Source: an uncultured Bacteroidales bacterium (GTDB taxonomy: Bacteria > Bacteroidota > Bacteroidia > Bacteroidales > WCHB1-69). Taken from it: a stretch of DNA of 13,428 nt. Shown one piece after another: positions 5,688-13,191 of this stretch. A program made the translations under genes and the position numbers. The notes under the pieces are model-generated. The model was given only the letters and a program-made list of their open reading frames with translations, was not told the origin of the DNA and did not search any database. The stretch covers positions 1 to 13,428 of the forward strand of contig CALAVA010000068.1 in assembly GCA_937892025.1 (NCBI GenBank). The letters are read 5' to 3'. The first letter of the stretch is position 1. The number at the start of each line of letters is the position of its first letter.

Positions 5688-7085
5688 ATGACAAATTTTG
5701 ATTTAATAGTAATAGGGAGTGGTCCTGGTGGCTATGTTGCTGCTATAAAAGCCGCTCAATTAGGCATGAAAACCGCTGTTGTAGAACGTGCAGAATTAGG
5801 AGGTATATGTTTAAATTGGGGTTGTATTCCCACCAAAGCCTTGATGAAATCAGCACAAGTTTTTCGTTATTTGCAACATGCTGCTGATTATGGGGTAATG
5901 ACTCAAGGAGAAGTAAAACCCGATTTTCAAGCAATGATTGCTCGTAGCCGTTCGGTTGCAGAAAATATGAGCAAGGGAATTCAATTTTTATTTAAGAAAA
6001 ACAATATTGAAGTTATTGCAGGACACGGCAAGATATTGCCTAACAAAATTGTAGAAGTGGAAAACGCTGAAGGTGAAAAAACACAATATACTGCCAATCA
6101 TATTATTTTAGCAACAGGTGCTCGCTCTCGCGTTTTGCCTAATTTGCCTCAAGATGGAAAGAAAATCATCGGATACCGACAAGCACTTACTTTGCCACAA
6201 CAGCCAGAAAGTATGGTCGTTGTTGGGTCAGGAGCCATCGGTAGTGAATTGGCGTTTTTCTATAATAGTTTGGGAACTAAAGTTACAATTATAGAATTAT
6301 TACCCAATATTTTACCTGTAGAAGACGAAGAAATATCTAAGCAAATAGATAGAGCATTCCGCAAACAAGGCATGAAAGTCATGACAGAAGCCTCTGTGGA
6401 AAGTGTAGATACAACAGGCAATAAGTGCAAAGTACACGTAAAAGACAAAAGAGGAAATATGCTTGAAATAGAAGCAGATATTGTTTTGTCAGCAGTCGGT
6501 GTTCAAACAAATATAGAAAACCTTGGTTTGGAAGAAACAAATATTGCCGTAGAACGTGGCAAAATAGTTGTTGATGATTTCTATCGTACCAATGTAGAAG
6601 GTGTTTATGCTATTGGAGATATTGTTCACGGACCCGCTTTGGCACATGTCGCCTCTCGTGAAGCAATTGTTTGTGTAGAAAAATTGGCAGGACACAATCC
6701 ACAACCCATTCATTATGACAATATTCCAGGGTGTACCTATACCACTCCAGAGGTTGCTTCGGTGGGTATGTCTGAAAAAAAAGCCATAGAATTAGGTTAT
6801 ACTGTTAAAGTTGGAAAATTTCCTTTTACCGCTTCTGGCAAGGCCACCGCTGCAGGTAGCAGAGATGGTATGGTAAAAGTTGTTGTTGATGCGGCTACAG
6901 GAAAACTTTTAGGGTGCCATTTTGTAGGCGATAATGTTACAGAAATGATTGCTGAGGCTGTTATTATCAGACAAAATGATATTACAGCGGAACAAGTTTT
7001 AGAGGCAATTCACCCTCATCCAACTATGAGTGAAGCCGTTATGGAAGCAGTTGAGGCTGCTATAAGTCAAGCCATTCATTTATAA
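5688..7085 (+). CDS. lpdA: Dihydrolipoyl dehydrogenase (E3)
   Basis: Flavoprotein that reoxidises dihydrolipoamide with NAD+ in 2-oxoacid dehydrogenase or glycine cleavage complexes. All family signatures are intact over 465 residues. The FAD loop is GSGPGG (10-15). The redox disulfide motif GGICLNWGCIPTK has Cys41 and Cys46. Then come ATGARSR, the NAD loop GSGAIGSELAFF, and the second FAD segment YAIGDIVHGPALAHVASREA. The dimer-interface active-site motif HPHPTMSE has His444 and Glu449. The start ATG follows a purine-rich AAAAAAG stretch. fabD follows after 26 nt on the same strand, so the two are probably co-transcribed. No E1/E2 subunit genes are nearby, so which complex it serves cannot be told from here. 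Confidence 0.96.
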   Translation: MTNFDLIVIGSGPGGYVAAIKAAQLGMKTAVVERAELGGICLNWGCIPTKALMKSAQVFRYLQHAADYGVMTQGEVKPDFQAMIARSRSVAENMSKGIQFLFKKNNIEVIAGHGKILPNKIVEVENAEGEKTQYTANHIILATGARSRVLPNLPQDGKKIIGYRQALTLPQQPESMVVVGSGAIGSELAFFYNSLGTKVTIIELLPNILPVEDEEISKQIDRAFRKQGMKVMTEASVESVDTTGNKCKVHVKDKRGNMLEIEADIVLSAVGVQTNIENLGLEETNIAVERGKIVVDDFYRTNVEGVYAIGDIVHGPALAHVASREAIVCVEKLAGHNPQPIHYDNIPGCTYTTPEVASVGMSEKKAIELGYTVKVGKFPFTASGKATAAGSRDGMVKVVVDAATGKLLGCHFVGDNVTEMIAEAVIIRQNDITAEQVLEAIHPHPTMSEAVMEAVEAAISQAIHL

Positions 7086-7111
7086 TTATTTATGAACAAA
7101 AAAATAAACTT

Positions 7112-7990
7112 ATGAAAGCATATGTATTTCCAGGTCAAGGGGCACAATTCTCAGGTATGGGAAAAGAATTGTATGAAACCCAATCACTTGCAAAAGAGTT
7201 ATTCGAAATTGCTAATGAAATACTTGGATTTCGAATTAGTGATATTATGTTTAATGGCACCAATGAAGAATTAAAACAAACAAAAGTTACACAACCTGCT
7301 ATATTCCTACATTCCACTATTTTGACAAAATGTATGGACAATTTTTCTCCAGATATGGTTGCTGGGCATTCTTTGGGGGAATTGTCTGCCTTAGTAGCAA
7401 ACGGTTGTTTGTCCTTTGAAGATGGCTTACGTTTGGTTGCTCAGCGTGCTATGGCTATGCAAAAAGCTTGTGAAAGACAAGAAACAACTATGGCTGCCGT
7501 TTTGGGTTTGGAAGACGAAAAAGTAATAGACATTTGTCGCAGAGCCTCAAGAGAAATTGTTGTAGCCGCCAATTTTAATTGTCCGGGACAAGTAGTTATT
7601 TCTGGGTCTGTTAAAGGAATTGCTGAAGTGAGCGAACTATTAAAAGTTTCTGGAGCCAAACGAGTTTTACCACTTAATGTTAGTGGGGCGTTTCATTCTC
7701 CTTTTATGGAACAAGCACGTGCTGAATTGTCTGACGCAATAAATTCCGTACATTTTAAAAAACCAACATGTCCTATATATCAGAATTGCACGGCATTACC
7801 TGCTATTGACACAGAAACAATTCGAAAAAATCTAATTGCCCAACTCACAGCTCCTGTCTTGTGGACACGAACTATAAAAAATATGGTAACAAATGGAGCA
7901 ACCTCTTTCATAGAAGTTGGTCCGGGTGCTGTTTTGCAAGGGTTGATACGAAAAATTGAAACAGGTATAGAAATTTCTGGTATTCAATAA
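7112..7990 (+). CDS. fabD: Malonyl-CoA:ACP transacylase
   Basis: Transfers malonyl from CoA to acyl carrier protein, supplying extender units for type II fatty acid synthesis in the cytoplasm. The N-terminal FPGQGAQ (6-12), the nucleophile motif GHSLGE (85-90, Ser87), the carboxylate-binding arginine in AQRAMAMQ (Arg112), and the catalytic histidine in SGAFHSPFM (His195) are all present, together with the C-terminal FIEVGPGAVLQGL. Length of 292 is normal for the family. It sits 26 nt after lpdA rather than beside other fab genes. Its 3' end is convergent with the gph-recF operon, with a strong hairpin between them. Confidence 0.96.
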   Translation: MKAYVFPGQGAQFSGMGKELYETQSLAKELFEIANEILGFRISDIMFNGTNEELKQTKVTQPAIFLHSTILTKCMDNFSPDMVAGHSLGELSALVANGCLSFEDGLRLVAQRAMAMQKACERQETTMAAVLGLEDEKVIDICRRASREIVVAANFNCPGQVVISGSVKGIAEVSELLKVSGAKRVLPLNVSGAFHSPFMEQARAELSDAINSVHFKKPTCPIYQNCTALPAIDTETIRKNLIAQLTAPVLWTRTIKNMVTNGATSFIEVGPGAVLQGLIRKIETGIEISGIQ

Positions 7991-8023
7991 TTTATATTAA
8001 GGTTATGGCAAATAATTTTTTGT

Positions 8024-8068
8024 AAAAATAGATTGTCATTTGTAACAAACCTGCAAATGACAATCTAT
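8024..8068 (-). terminator. Terminator of the rbfA-recF-gph operon
   Basis: A perfect 15-bp stem, ATAGATTGTCATTTG (8028-8042) with CAAATGACAATCTAT (8054-8068), has an 11-nt loop. On the minus strand it is followed by a T-run (complement of A at 8024-8028), as expected for an intrinsic terminator about 80 nt past the gph-like stop. On the plus strand it is followed by A, so it is not a classical terminator for fabD, though the stem could still define that 3' end. Confidence 0.75.
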
Positions 8069-8147
8069 AAAAAAACGAGAAAAAGACAGAAATATAAAAA
8101 TACTATTTTTTGAAGAACTTTTTAGAAATCACCAATTAAGATAATTA

Positions 8148-8804
8148 CTATAAATTATTGGCAATAAATTCTACTATATCAATAGGAGAAAGAGCAAGGA
8201 AATCAGCTCCTGATTCTACCAATTCTTTTTTTGAACGATAGCCCCATAAGGCTCCAATACTTTTTACTCCGGCATTTTTTGCTGTTTCCATATCTATATT
8301 GCTATCTCCAATATATATAGTTTCCTCTTTTTTTACACCACACAAAGATAGTATTTTATTGATTATTGCAGGATTGGGTTTTGTTGGCATATCGTTTGAA
8401 GCCCCCAAAACAACATTAAAATTAATATTAGAAAAATATTTGTGTATCAATAATTTTGTGGCTTTATCCATTTTATTGGAAGCCACAGCAAGCATTTTGT
8501 TTTGTTCTTGCAAAACATGAAGAACAAATGGAATTTCTGCATAAGGTCGAGTTGTATCATATTGATGTACAGCATAGTATTCCAGAAAATTTTCCAAAAC
8601 AAATTGTTTATTCTGCAAAGAAAAACTATCTCCAAAAGCCTTTTGCAACAACACCTCCACTCCACTGCCTACTAAATATCTATATTCATCAATAGTATGT
8701 TTGGGTTGCCCATATTTTTCTAAAACAAAATTACAACTATTGGCAAGGTCTTCCAAAGTATATAACAAAGTGCCGTCCAAATCAAAAATGACCAATTTTA
8801 TCAT
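8148..8804 (-). CDS. Phosphoglycolate phosphatase-like HAD hydrolase
   Basis: HAD-superfamily phosphatase of the Gph/PGP group, 218 residues from the chosen start. Motif I is VIFDLDGTLL (Asp8, Asp10), motif II the Ser of AVASNK, motif III the Lys region before PNPAII, and motif IV is IYIGDSNIDMETAKNAGV, all intact; the cap domain lies between motifs I and II. I chose the ATG at 8804, two bases after the recF stop, because MIKLVIFDLDGT is the normal N-terminus. An in-frame TTG at 8810 overlapping the recF stop would add only two residues. Last gene of the operon. Phosphoglycolate is the customary substrate for this group, but specificity cannot be read from sequence. It is not closely similar to the HAD protein at 3415-4122. 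Confidence 0.88.
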   Translation of the reverse strand: MIKLVIFDLDGTLLYTLEDLANSCNFVLEKYGQPKHTIDEYRYLVGSGVEVLLQKAFGDSFSLQNKQFVLENFLEYYAVHQYDTTRPYAEIPFVLHVLQEQNKMLAVASNKMDKATKLLIHKYFSNINFNVVLGASNDMPTKPNPAIINKILSLCGVKKEETIYIGDSNIDMETAKNAGVKSIGALWGYRSKKELVESGADFLALSPIDIVEFIANNL

Positions 8805-8806
8805 AA

Positions 8807-9898
8807 TCAAGCCTCTATTTCTATCAGATTAAAGTTTATATTATTGTTTGTCAGCAAATTAGAAATCCTATCTTTATCAGTATCGGTAATAAAAACTTGC
8901 CCAAACCCTTTCCCATTTACCATGCTAATAAGTTCAGTAATTCTATTTTCATCCAATTTGTCAAAAATATCATCCAAAAGCAATAAAGGACATTTGCCTT
9001 TAATTTGTTTAACATACTCTCCTTGTGCTAATTTAAGAGCAATTAAAAAAGATTTTTGTTGTCCTTGAGAGCAATAACGTTTAACCACAAAGTTGTTCAT
9101 TTCAAACAAATAATCATCTTTATGTATGCCATTAGAAGTATGTTGAGAATAAAAATCTCTTTGTCGATTTTCTTTCAACAAGGTTTGCATATCCGAATTT
9201 GCCAAAGAAGATTGATATTGAATGTTTACTTGTTCTTTGTGAGCCGTTATTGTAGAAAAATAATGCATAAAAATTGGCAAAAAATCATGGATAAAACCTT
9301 TTCGCTTTTCATAAATAAAATGAGCAACACTTATCAACTGATTGTCCCAAACAACAAGTTCATCTTCTACGAAATGGTCATTTTCATACATTTGCTTTAA
9401 CAAGGCATTTCGATTGGCAATCAATTTGTTATAAATCATAAGTTTGTCTAAATAATTCTTATCCAATTGCGAGAGAATACTATCAAAATACTTTCGTCTC
9501 ACATCAGCCATTCCATTGATATAATCAATATCATAGGGAGAAATCATAACAGAAGGAATCAATCCGATATGATCAGCCAAACGATTATATTCTTTATCAT
9601 TAAATTTGAGTACTTTTCTTTTTCCACTTTGTTGAATACAACTCACCCTACTTTGTCCTTCAAGACTATCAAAGACAAAATCTCCATGAATGGCAAAAAA
9701 CTCTTCTCCATGACGAATATTCATATTGTCCATGTTGCTGAAATAACTTTTTGACATAGATAAATAATAGATAGCATCTAACAAATTGGTTTTCCCGACG
9801 CCATTCAAACCCACAATACAATTGATGTCAGGAGAAAAAGAATATCTTTTTTCTATATAATTTTTAAAATTAACTATTTGTATATCTGAAAGATACAT
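8807..9898 (-). CDS. recF: DNA replication and repair protein RecF
   Basis: SMC-like ATPase that, with RecO and RecR, helps load RecA at single-strand gaps. Walker A is GLNGVGKT (30-37), the ABC signature is SQGQQK (277-282), and Walker B is LLLLDDIFDKLDENR (305-319), followed by QVFITDTD with the D-loop/H-region. The N-terminal FKNY and the whole length of 363 are typical. The start ATG lies two bases after the apbE stop, and the next gene starts two bases after the recF stop, showing translational coupling. It is not in the dnaA-dnaN-recF-gyrB order seen in many bacteria; here it is embedded in an rbfA-apbE operon. Confidence 0.96.
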   Translation of the reverse strand: MYLSDIQIVNFKNYIEKRYSFSPDINCIVGLNGVGKTNLLDAIYYLSMSKSYFSNMDNMNIRHGEEFFAIHGDFVFDSLEGQSRVSCIQQSGKRKVLKFNDKEYNRLADHIGLIPSVMISPYDIDYINGMADVRRKYFDSILSQLDKNYLDKLMIYNKLIANRNALLKQMYENDHFVEDELVVWDNQLISVAHFIYEKRKGFIHDFLPIFMHYFSTITAHKEQVNIQYQSSLANSDMQTLLKENRQRDFYSQHTSNGIHKDDYLFEMNNFVVKRYCSQGQQKSFLIALKLAQGEYVKQIKGKCPLLLLDDIFDKLDENRITELISMVNGKGFGQVFITDTDKDRISNLLTNNNINFNLIEIEA

Positions 9899-9900
9899 AA

Positions 9901-10899
9901 CTACTCTATTATGATTTGTTTCATTTTATCTGTTGCCAAACTTTTTAATCCTTCATGTGAAAGATAGATAAAAAAGAAACCCATATCGGGATTTTGATGG
10001 GCAAAGGCTATTGCTTTTTCATAACCCATTGCCATCAAAGCAGTGGCATAAGCATCGGCAAAAGTAGCGTCATCATGCAAAACAGTAACACTTAACAAAC
10101 TATCTCTTGTAGGAAAACCTGATTCTTTATCAATAATATGACTATATCTTTGTCCATCAACAATTTTATATTTTCGATAACTTCCTGAAGTTACAACAGA
10201 TTGATTCTTTGGTGCTAAAATTACTTCCACCGAACGATTTTCCAAACTACTATTTTCAGGTTTTTCTATTCCAACCAACCAAGGTTGTCCGTTTTTATCT
10301 CCAGAAACAAAGACTTCTCCACCGACATCTAATACAAAATTAACAACACCATTGTCCTTCAAAAAATTTGCAAATTTTTGTACGGTATAACCTTGTGCTA
10401 TTGCATTCATATTCAATTGAATATTTTCATTTTCTTTATAAAGGTGATTGTTTATAAGTTTTATTTTGTTCCAGCCTACAAATTGTTTAACACTATCAAC
10501 CTGAGACGGAGATATTTGTAAACTATCCATTTTGTCAAAATTCCATAAATTAATCAAAGGGGCAATGGTTATATCAAAATATCCATTTGTTTGTTCGCTA
10601 ATAGTTTGAGAAAGGCTTATCAGATTACAAAAATCTTCATTTAGTTGTACTGAAGTGTCATTTTTGTTTATTTTAGAAAGAATGGAATTGGCATTATAGG
10701 TAGAGGCCGTTTCGTCAATTAAAGTCAAAATACTATCCAATTGAACTTGAAAATTACGATTTTCGTCATCAAAATAGGCAAGCGTATAATATGTTCCTTG
10801 CGTATAACCTTTCAACTGAATGGCTTGTTTGTTTGAACACGCCCACAAAGACATAAAACAAATTAAACAAAAACAAAATTCTTTTACTAATATTTTCAT
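9901..10899 (-). CDS. apbE: FAD:protein FMN transferase lipoprotein
   Basis: ApbE-family enzyme that covalently attaches FMN from FAD to threonine/serine of extracytoplasmic redox proteins such as NqrB/NqrC and RnfG. A signal peptide with lipobox (SLWAC, Cys21) predicts a lipoprotein. Conserved segments in order are YFDITIAPLINLWNF (107-121), NAIAQGYTV (165-173), DVGGEVFVSG (191-200), VVTSGSYRKY (235-244), YSHIIDKESGFP (252-263) and the metal-binding ADAYATALMAMG (281-292). Length 332 is typical. Its ATG overlaps the permease stop by one base (TAATG) and recF follows after two bases. No target flavoprotein is encoded in the window. Confidence 0.94.
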   Translation of the reverse strand: MKILVKEFCFCLICFMSLWACSNKQAIQLKGYTQGTYYTLAYFDDENRNFQVQLDSILTLIDETASTYNANSILSKINKNDTSVQLNEDFCNLISLSQTISEQTNGYFDITIAPLINLWNFDKMDSLQISPSQVDSVKQFVGWNKIKLINNHLYKENENIQLNMNAIAQGYTVQKFANFLKDNGVVNFVLDVGGEVFVSGDKNGQPWLVGIEKPENSSLENRSVEVILAPKNQSVVTSGSYRKYKIVDGQRYSHIIDKESGFPTRDSLLSVTVLHDDATFADAYATALMAMGYEKAIAFAHQNPDMGFFFIYLSHEGLKSLATDKMKQIIIE

Positions 10900-12122
10900 T
10901 ATGAATTATTTATAAAACTTATAGTTAATTTTTTTATGGGAATATAAATAGTTGGAAAGGCTATCAACAACACAACGGCTGCAATCATTAAAATATCAAA
11001 AAAACGAATTTGCACAGGATAAGAAGAAATGAGATAAGATCCATCTCCATAAGAAATAAATCCGAATTTGTATTGTAAAAAACAGAATATCAATCCAATA
11101 AGAAATCCGACAAGAACTCCTATCCCTACAATAAGCATACCTTCATACAAAAAAATCTGTTTAATATGTTTATTATTGATTCCCAAAGAAAACAATGTGC
11201 CAATTTGATTTTTTTTCTCTAAAATCAAAATAGACATCATTCCCATCATATTAAAAGAAGCAATAAGGAGAATGAACGACAAAATAAGGTAAATGACCCA
11301 TTTTTCCGATTGCATAACCTTATACAAATCTGCCTCCTGCTGATAAGCATTTTTGATAAAAAACTTATCACCCAATTCTTGGGTCAAAATCTTTTGTACT
11401 TTATGCACTTGATTTTTTTTGCATTTTATCTCTATGGAAGTAAAACCGGTAGGATATTTCAATAGATTACGAGCAAAATCAATTGGAACAAACACAATTT
11501 GTTCATCATAAGTAGTATAAGAATGAAACACTCCTGAGGGGATAATCGTTTGAGAAAAAACGGCATCTGTTCCCATAGCAGAAATTCGTTTTTTGCCTCT
11601 ATCCGGATAATAGATATTCAATTGATTTTCTATCGCATTGCCCACATTACAGTTTAAATGATATGCGACACCTCCACCCAACACCGCTAAGGGAATATTG
11701 TTGCTTTCCAACAAAAATTCTCCTTCTGTTACTATCGTGTCCATACGAGTCATCCGTGCATAATCTGTAGCAACACCTTTTAATGTTGCAATGTATTGCT
11801 CTTGGTCTTTTACAAAAACAACTTTCTCTTCCAACACACCCGAACAATATTCAACCTCTGGCATGGCTATTATGTTGGATACAGATATGGTGGTATCATT
11901 GATTATTTTTCCTCTACGAGGCGTAATTTCCAAATCTGGATTAAATGTATTGAACGTCTGTCCAATAAAATTTTGCAAACCATTAAACATAGACAAAACA
12001 ATAAACATTGCCCCTGTCGCCACCGAAATCCCTATCAATGAAATGATGGAAATAAGATTTATGATATTATGTGATTTCTTTGCAAAAAGATATCGTTTGG
12101 CTATCCAAAAACTTACGTTCAC
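10899..12122 (-). CDS. LolC/LolE-like FtsX-family ABC permease
   Basis: Inner-membrane permease subunit, probably of a lipoprotein-release or related mechanotransmission ABC transporter. The 407 residues show the standard layout: TM1 at about 21-45, a large periplasmic MacB-like domain (about 46-273), then three further membrane segments at about 275-300, 328-350 and 376-395 with the FtsX core (NMMGMMSILILEKKNQIGTLFSLG). The N-terminal WIAKRYLFAKK resembles LolC/LolE proteins. The start is GTG at 12122, overlapping the rbfA stop by four bases (GTGA), so it is translationally coupled. No ATPase subunit is encoded alongside; it must pair with one encoded elsewhere. Confidence 0.9.
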   Translation of the reverse strand: MNVSFWIAKRYLFAKKSHNIINLISIISLIGISVATGAMFIVLSMFNGLQNFIGQTFNTFNPDLEITPRRGKIINDTTISVSNIIAMPEVEYCSGVLEEKVVFVKDQEQYIATLKGVATDYARMTRMDTIVTEGEFLLESNNIPLAVLGGGVAYHLNCNVGNAIENQLNIYYPDRGKKRISAMGTDAVFSQTIIPSGVFHSYTTYDEQIVFVPIDFARNLLKYPTGFTSIEIKCKKNQVHKVQKILTQELGDKFFIKNAYQQEADLYKVMQSEKWVIYLILSFILLIASFNMMGMMSILILEKKNQIGTLFSLGINNKHIKQIFLYEGMLIVGIGVLVGFLIGLIFCFLQYKFGFISYGDGSYLISSYPVQIRFFDILMIAAVVLLIAFPTIYIPIKKLTISFINNS

Positions 12123-12457
12123 TGTTTAAGCAATTTATCAATATTTTCTATGTAATCTAACGTATCATCAAAGACAAATGCCAATTCTGGAATTATTCTC
12201 ATTTGATTTTTAATCTTTTGCCCCAACTTAAAACGTATTTCCTTTTTATTGTGTTCAATCGTTTCAAAAACAAGTTTTTTGTCCCCTGTAGCAAAAATGC
12301 TGACATAAACTTTTGCAAAAGATAAATCTTTGGCTATATCCACCCTTGTAACAGTTAAAATGGCTGATGGAGAATAGTTTTGCCCTTCTTGTCTAAATAT
12401 TTCAGATAATTCTTTTTGAATTAGTTTGGCTACTTTTTGTTGTCGTGTACTTTCCAT
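12119..12457 (-). CDS. rbfA: 30S ribosome-binding factor A
   Basis: Small KH-fold assembly factor that binds the 30S subunit during 16S rRNA 5'-end maturation and cold adaptation. The 112-residue protein begins with the characteristic ESTRQQKVAKLIQKELSEIF helix, continues with LTVTRVDIAKDLSFAKVYVSI and the C-terminal RIIPELAFVFDDTLDYIENIDKLL, all diagnostic for RbfA. It overlaps the permease by four bases and follows the secreted hypothetical gene by 27 nt. An rbfA-permease pair is a familiar arrangement in Bacteroidota as far as I recall. Confidence 0.95.
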   Translation of the reverse strand: MESTRQQKVAKLIQKELSEIFRQEGQNYSPSAILTVTRVDIAKDLSFAKVYVSIFATGDKKLVFETIEHNKKEIRFKLGQKIKNQMRIIPELAFVFDDTLDYIENIDKLLKQ

Positions 12458-12484
12458 TTTTTATCTTCTCTTAAAAATTATTTT

Positions 12485-12886
12485 CTAAAAATCATCTCCT
12501 TCAAATTGTGTGGTTTCATCATAAATATGAATAAGAATAGCATCCCACAATGGATAATCTTTATATTCTAACGAAAAAGATACTTTTACTGGAAAATTTT
12601 TAGGCATTTCTATTACTATTTGCTCACCTTGTTGTATTCTATTTATATTTGTTTTTGAATCAATATCTTTTTTCCCTTTCAATTCAAAAATACTATACAC
12701 TTCTTTCTTTGTCTTCCCCTTACGTATGACAGATACACGACAATAAAAATTTTCTTGTGAAGTTTCATTAATTACCCTTATTTGATTATAACTATCTTCT
12801 GAACCTTCTATCGTTAAGGTGGTTTGGGCAAACATACATATCGGCACAAACAAAAATAATACAATAAACAATGTTCTAATTTTCAT
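12485..12886 (-). CDS. Secreted hypothetical protein heading the rbfA operon
   Basis: I do not recognise this 133-residue protein. It has a clear Sec signal peptide (MKIRT start, hydrophobic core LFIVLFLFVPICMFA, probable cleavage after the FAQ region near residue 21) and a mature part of about 110 residues that looks beta-rich, with one cysteine (FYCRVSV) and an acidic C-terminus ending EGDDF. No lipobox is present, so it is probably periplasmic or exported. It is the first gene after the candidate promoter at 12920-12927 and is followed by rbfA after 27 nt, so it should be co-transcribed with the operon. It could be a lineage-specific envelope protein. Confidence 0.75.
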   Translation of the reverse strand: MKIRTLFIVLFLFVPICMFAQTTLTIEGSEDSYNQIRVINETSQENFYCRVSVIRKGKTKKEVYSIFELKGKKDIDSKTNINRIQQGEQIVIEMPKNFPVKVSFSLEYKDYPLWDAILIHIYDETTQFEGDDF

Positions 12887-12919
12887 AAAAATCTAATTTT
12901 TGTACATTCTAAAAACTTA

Positions 12920-12927
12920 CAAAGATA
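12920..12927 (-). promoter_or_regulatory. Candidate -7 element for the rbfA-recF operon
   Basis: The minus strand reads TATCTTTG, a perfect TAnnTTTG match, ending 33 nt before the ATG at 12886. No TTTG is seen at the usual 20-nt distance. It is divergent from the tryptophanase promoter less than 50 bases away. Confidence 0.5.
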
Positions 12928-12971
12928 CAAAAAAAAGACAATAATCATTTTTTTTATTTTTTTGCCATATA

Positions 12972-13003
12972 TTTAAAACATGTCAAAAAAAATCGTACCT
13001 TTG
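12972..13003 (+). promoter_or_regulatory. Bacteroidota-type promoter for the tryptophanase gene
   Basis: TTTA (12972-12975, three of four matches to TTTG), exactly 20 nt, then TACCTTTG (12996-13003). Transcription would start near 13010, leaving an untranslated leader of about 180 nt before the ATG at 13192. Confidence 0.6.
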
Positions 13004-13078
13004 AAACAAAGAAAAATGATTGTGAACAAAAAACGCAAAATACTGACTATCAAAAATAAATACAAAAATATCAAACGT

Positions 13079-13127
13079 AGAGACACTTATTATATGTCTT
13101 TTTAATGCAGTTTTGACTGCAATTTTT
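13079..13127 (+). promoter_or_regulatory. Two tandem terminator-like hairpins in the tryptophanase leader, possible attenuator
   Basis: First hairpin: AGAGACA (13079-13085) pairs with TGTCTTT (13095-13101, one G-T pair) and runs into T at 13099-13103. Second hairpin: TGCAGT (13106-13111) and ACTGCA (13116-13121) with a TTTG tetraloop, followed by ATTTTTG. A 29-codon open frame (ATG 13016-13018 to TAA 13103-13105) ends exactly between them, overlapping the first. It contains Thr-Tyr-Tyr near its end but no Trp, and its ATG is only about 6 nt from the predicted transcript start, so whether it is translated is doubtful. Stems are short and the region is AT-rich, so chance folding is possible. 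Confidence 0.35.
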
Positions 13128-13191
13128 GTATTAAAATTAAAATTTATAATTCCCAAATTTAATTTGTTAAACGTAAAAAAAAGAAAATTTT

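Noticed and set aside
8069..8147. Possible small gene or RNA between the terminator and the gph-like gene
   Set aside because: The stretch is A-rich with no start-stop frame of note, no promoter match and no stable stem.
8805..8810. TTG at 8810 as the start of the gph-like phosphatase
   Set aside because: The ATG at 8804 gives the normal HAD N-terminus and lies two bases after the recF stop; the TTG adds only two residues.
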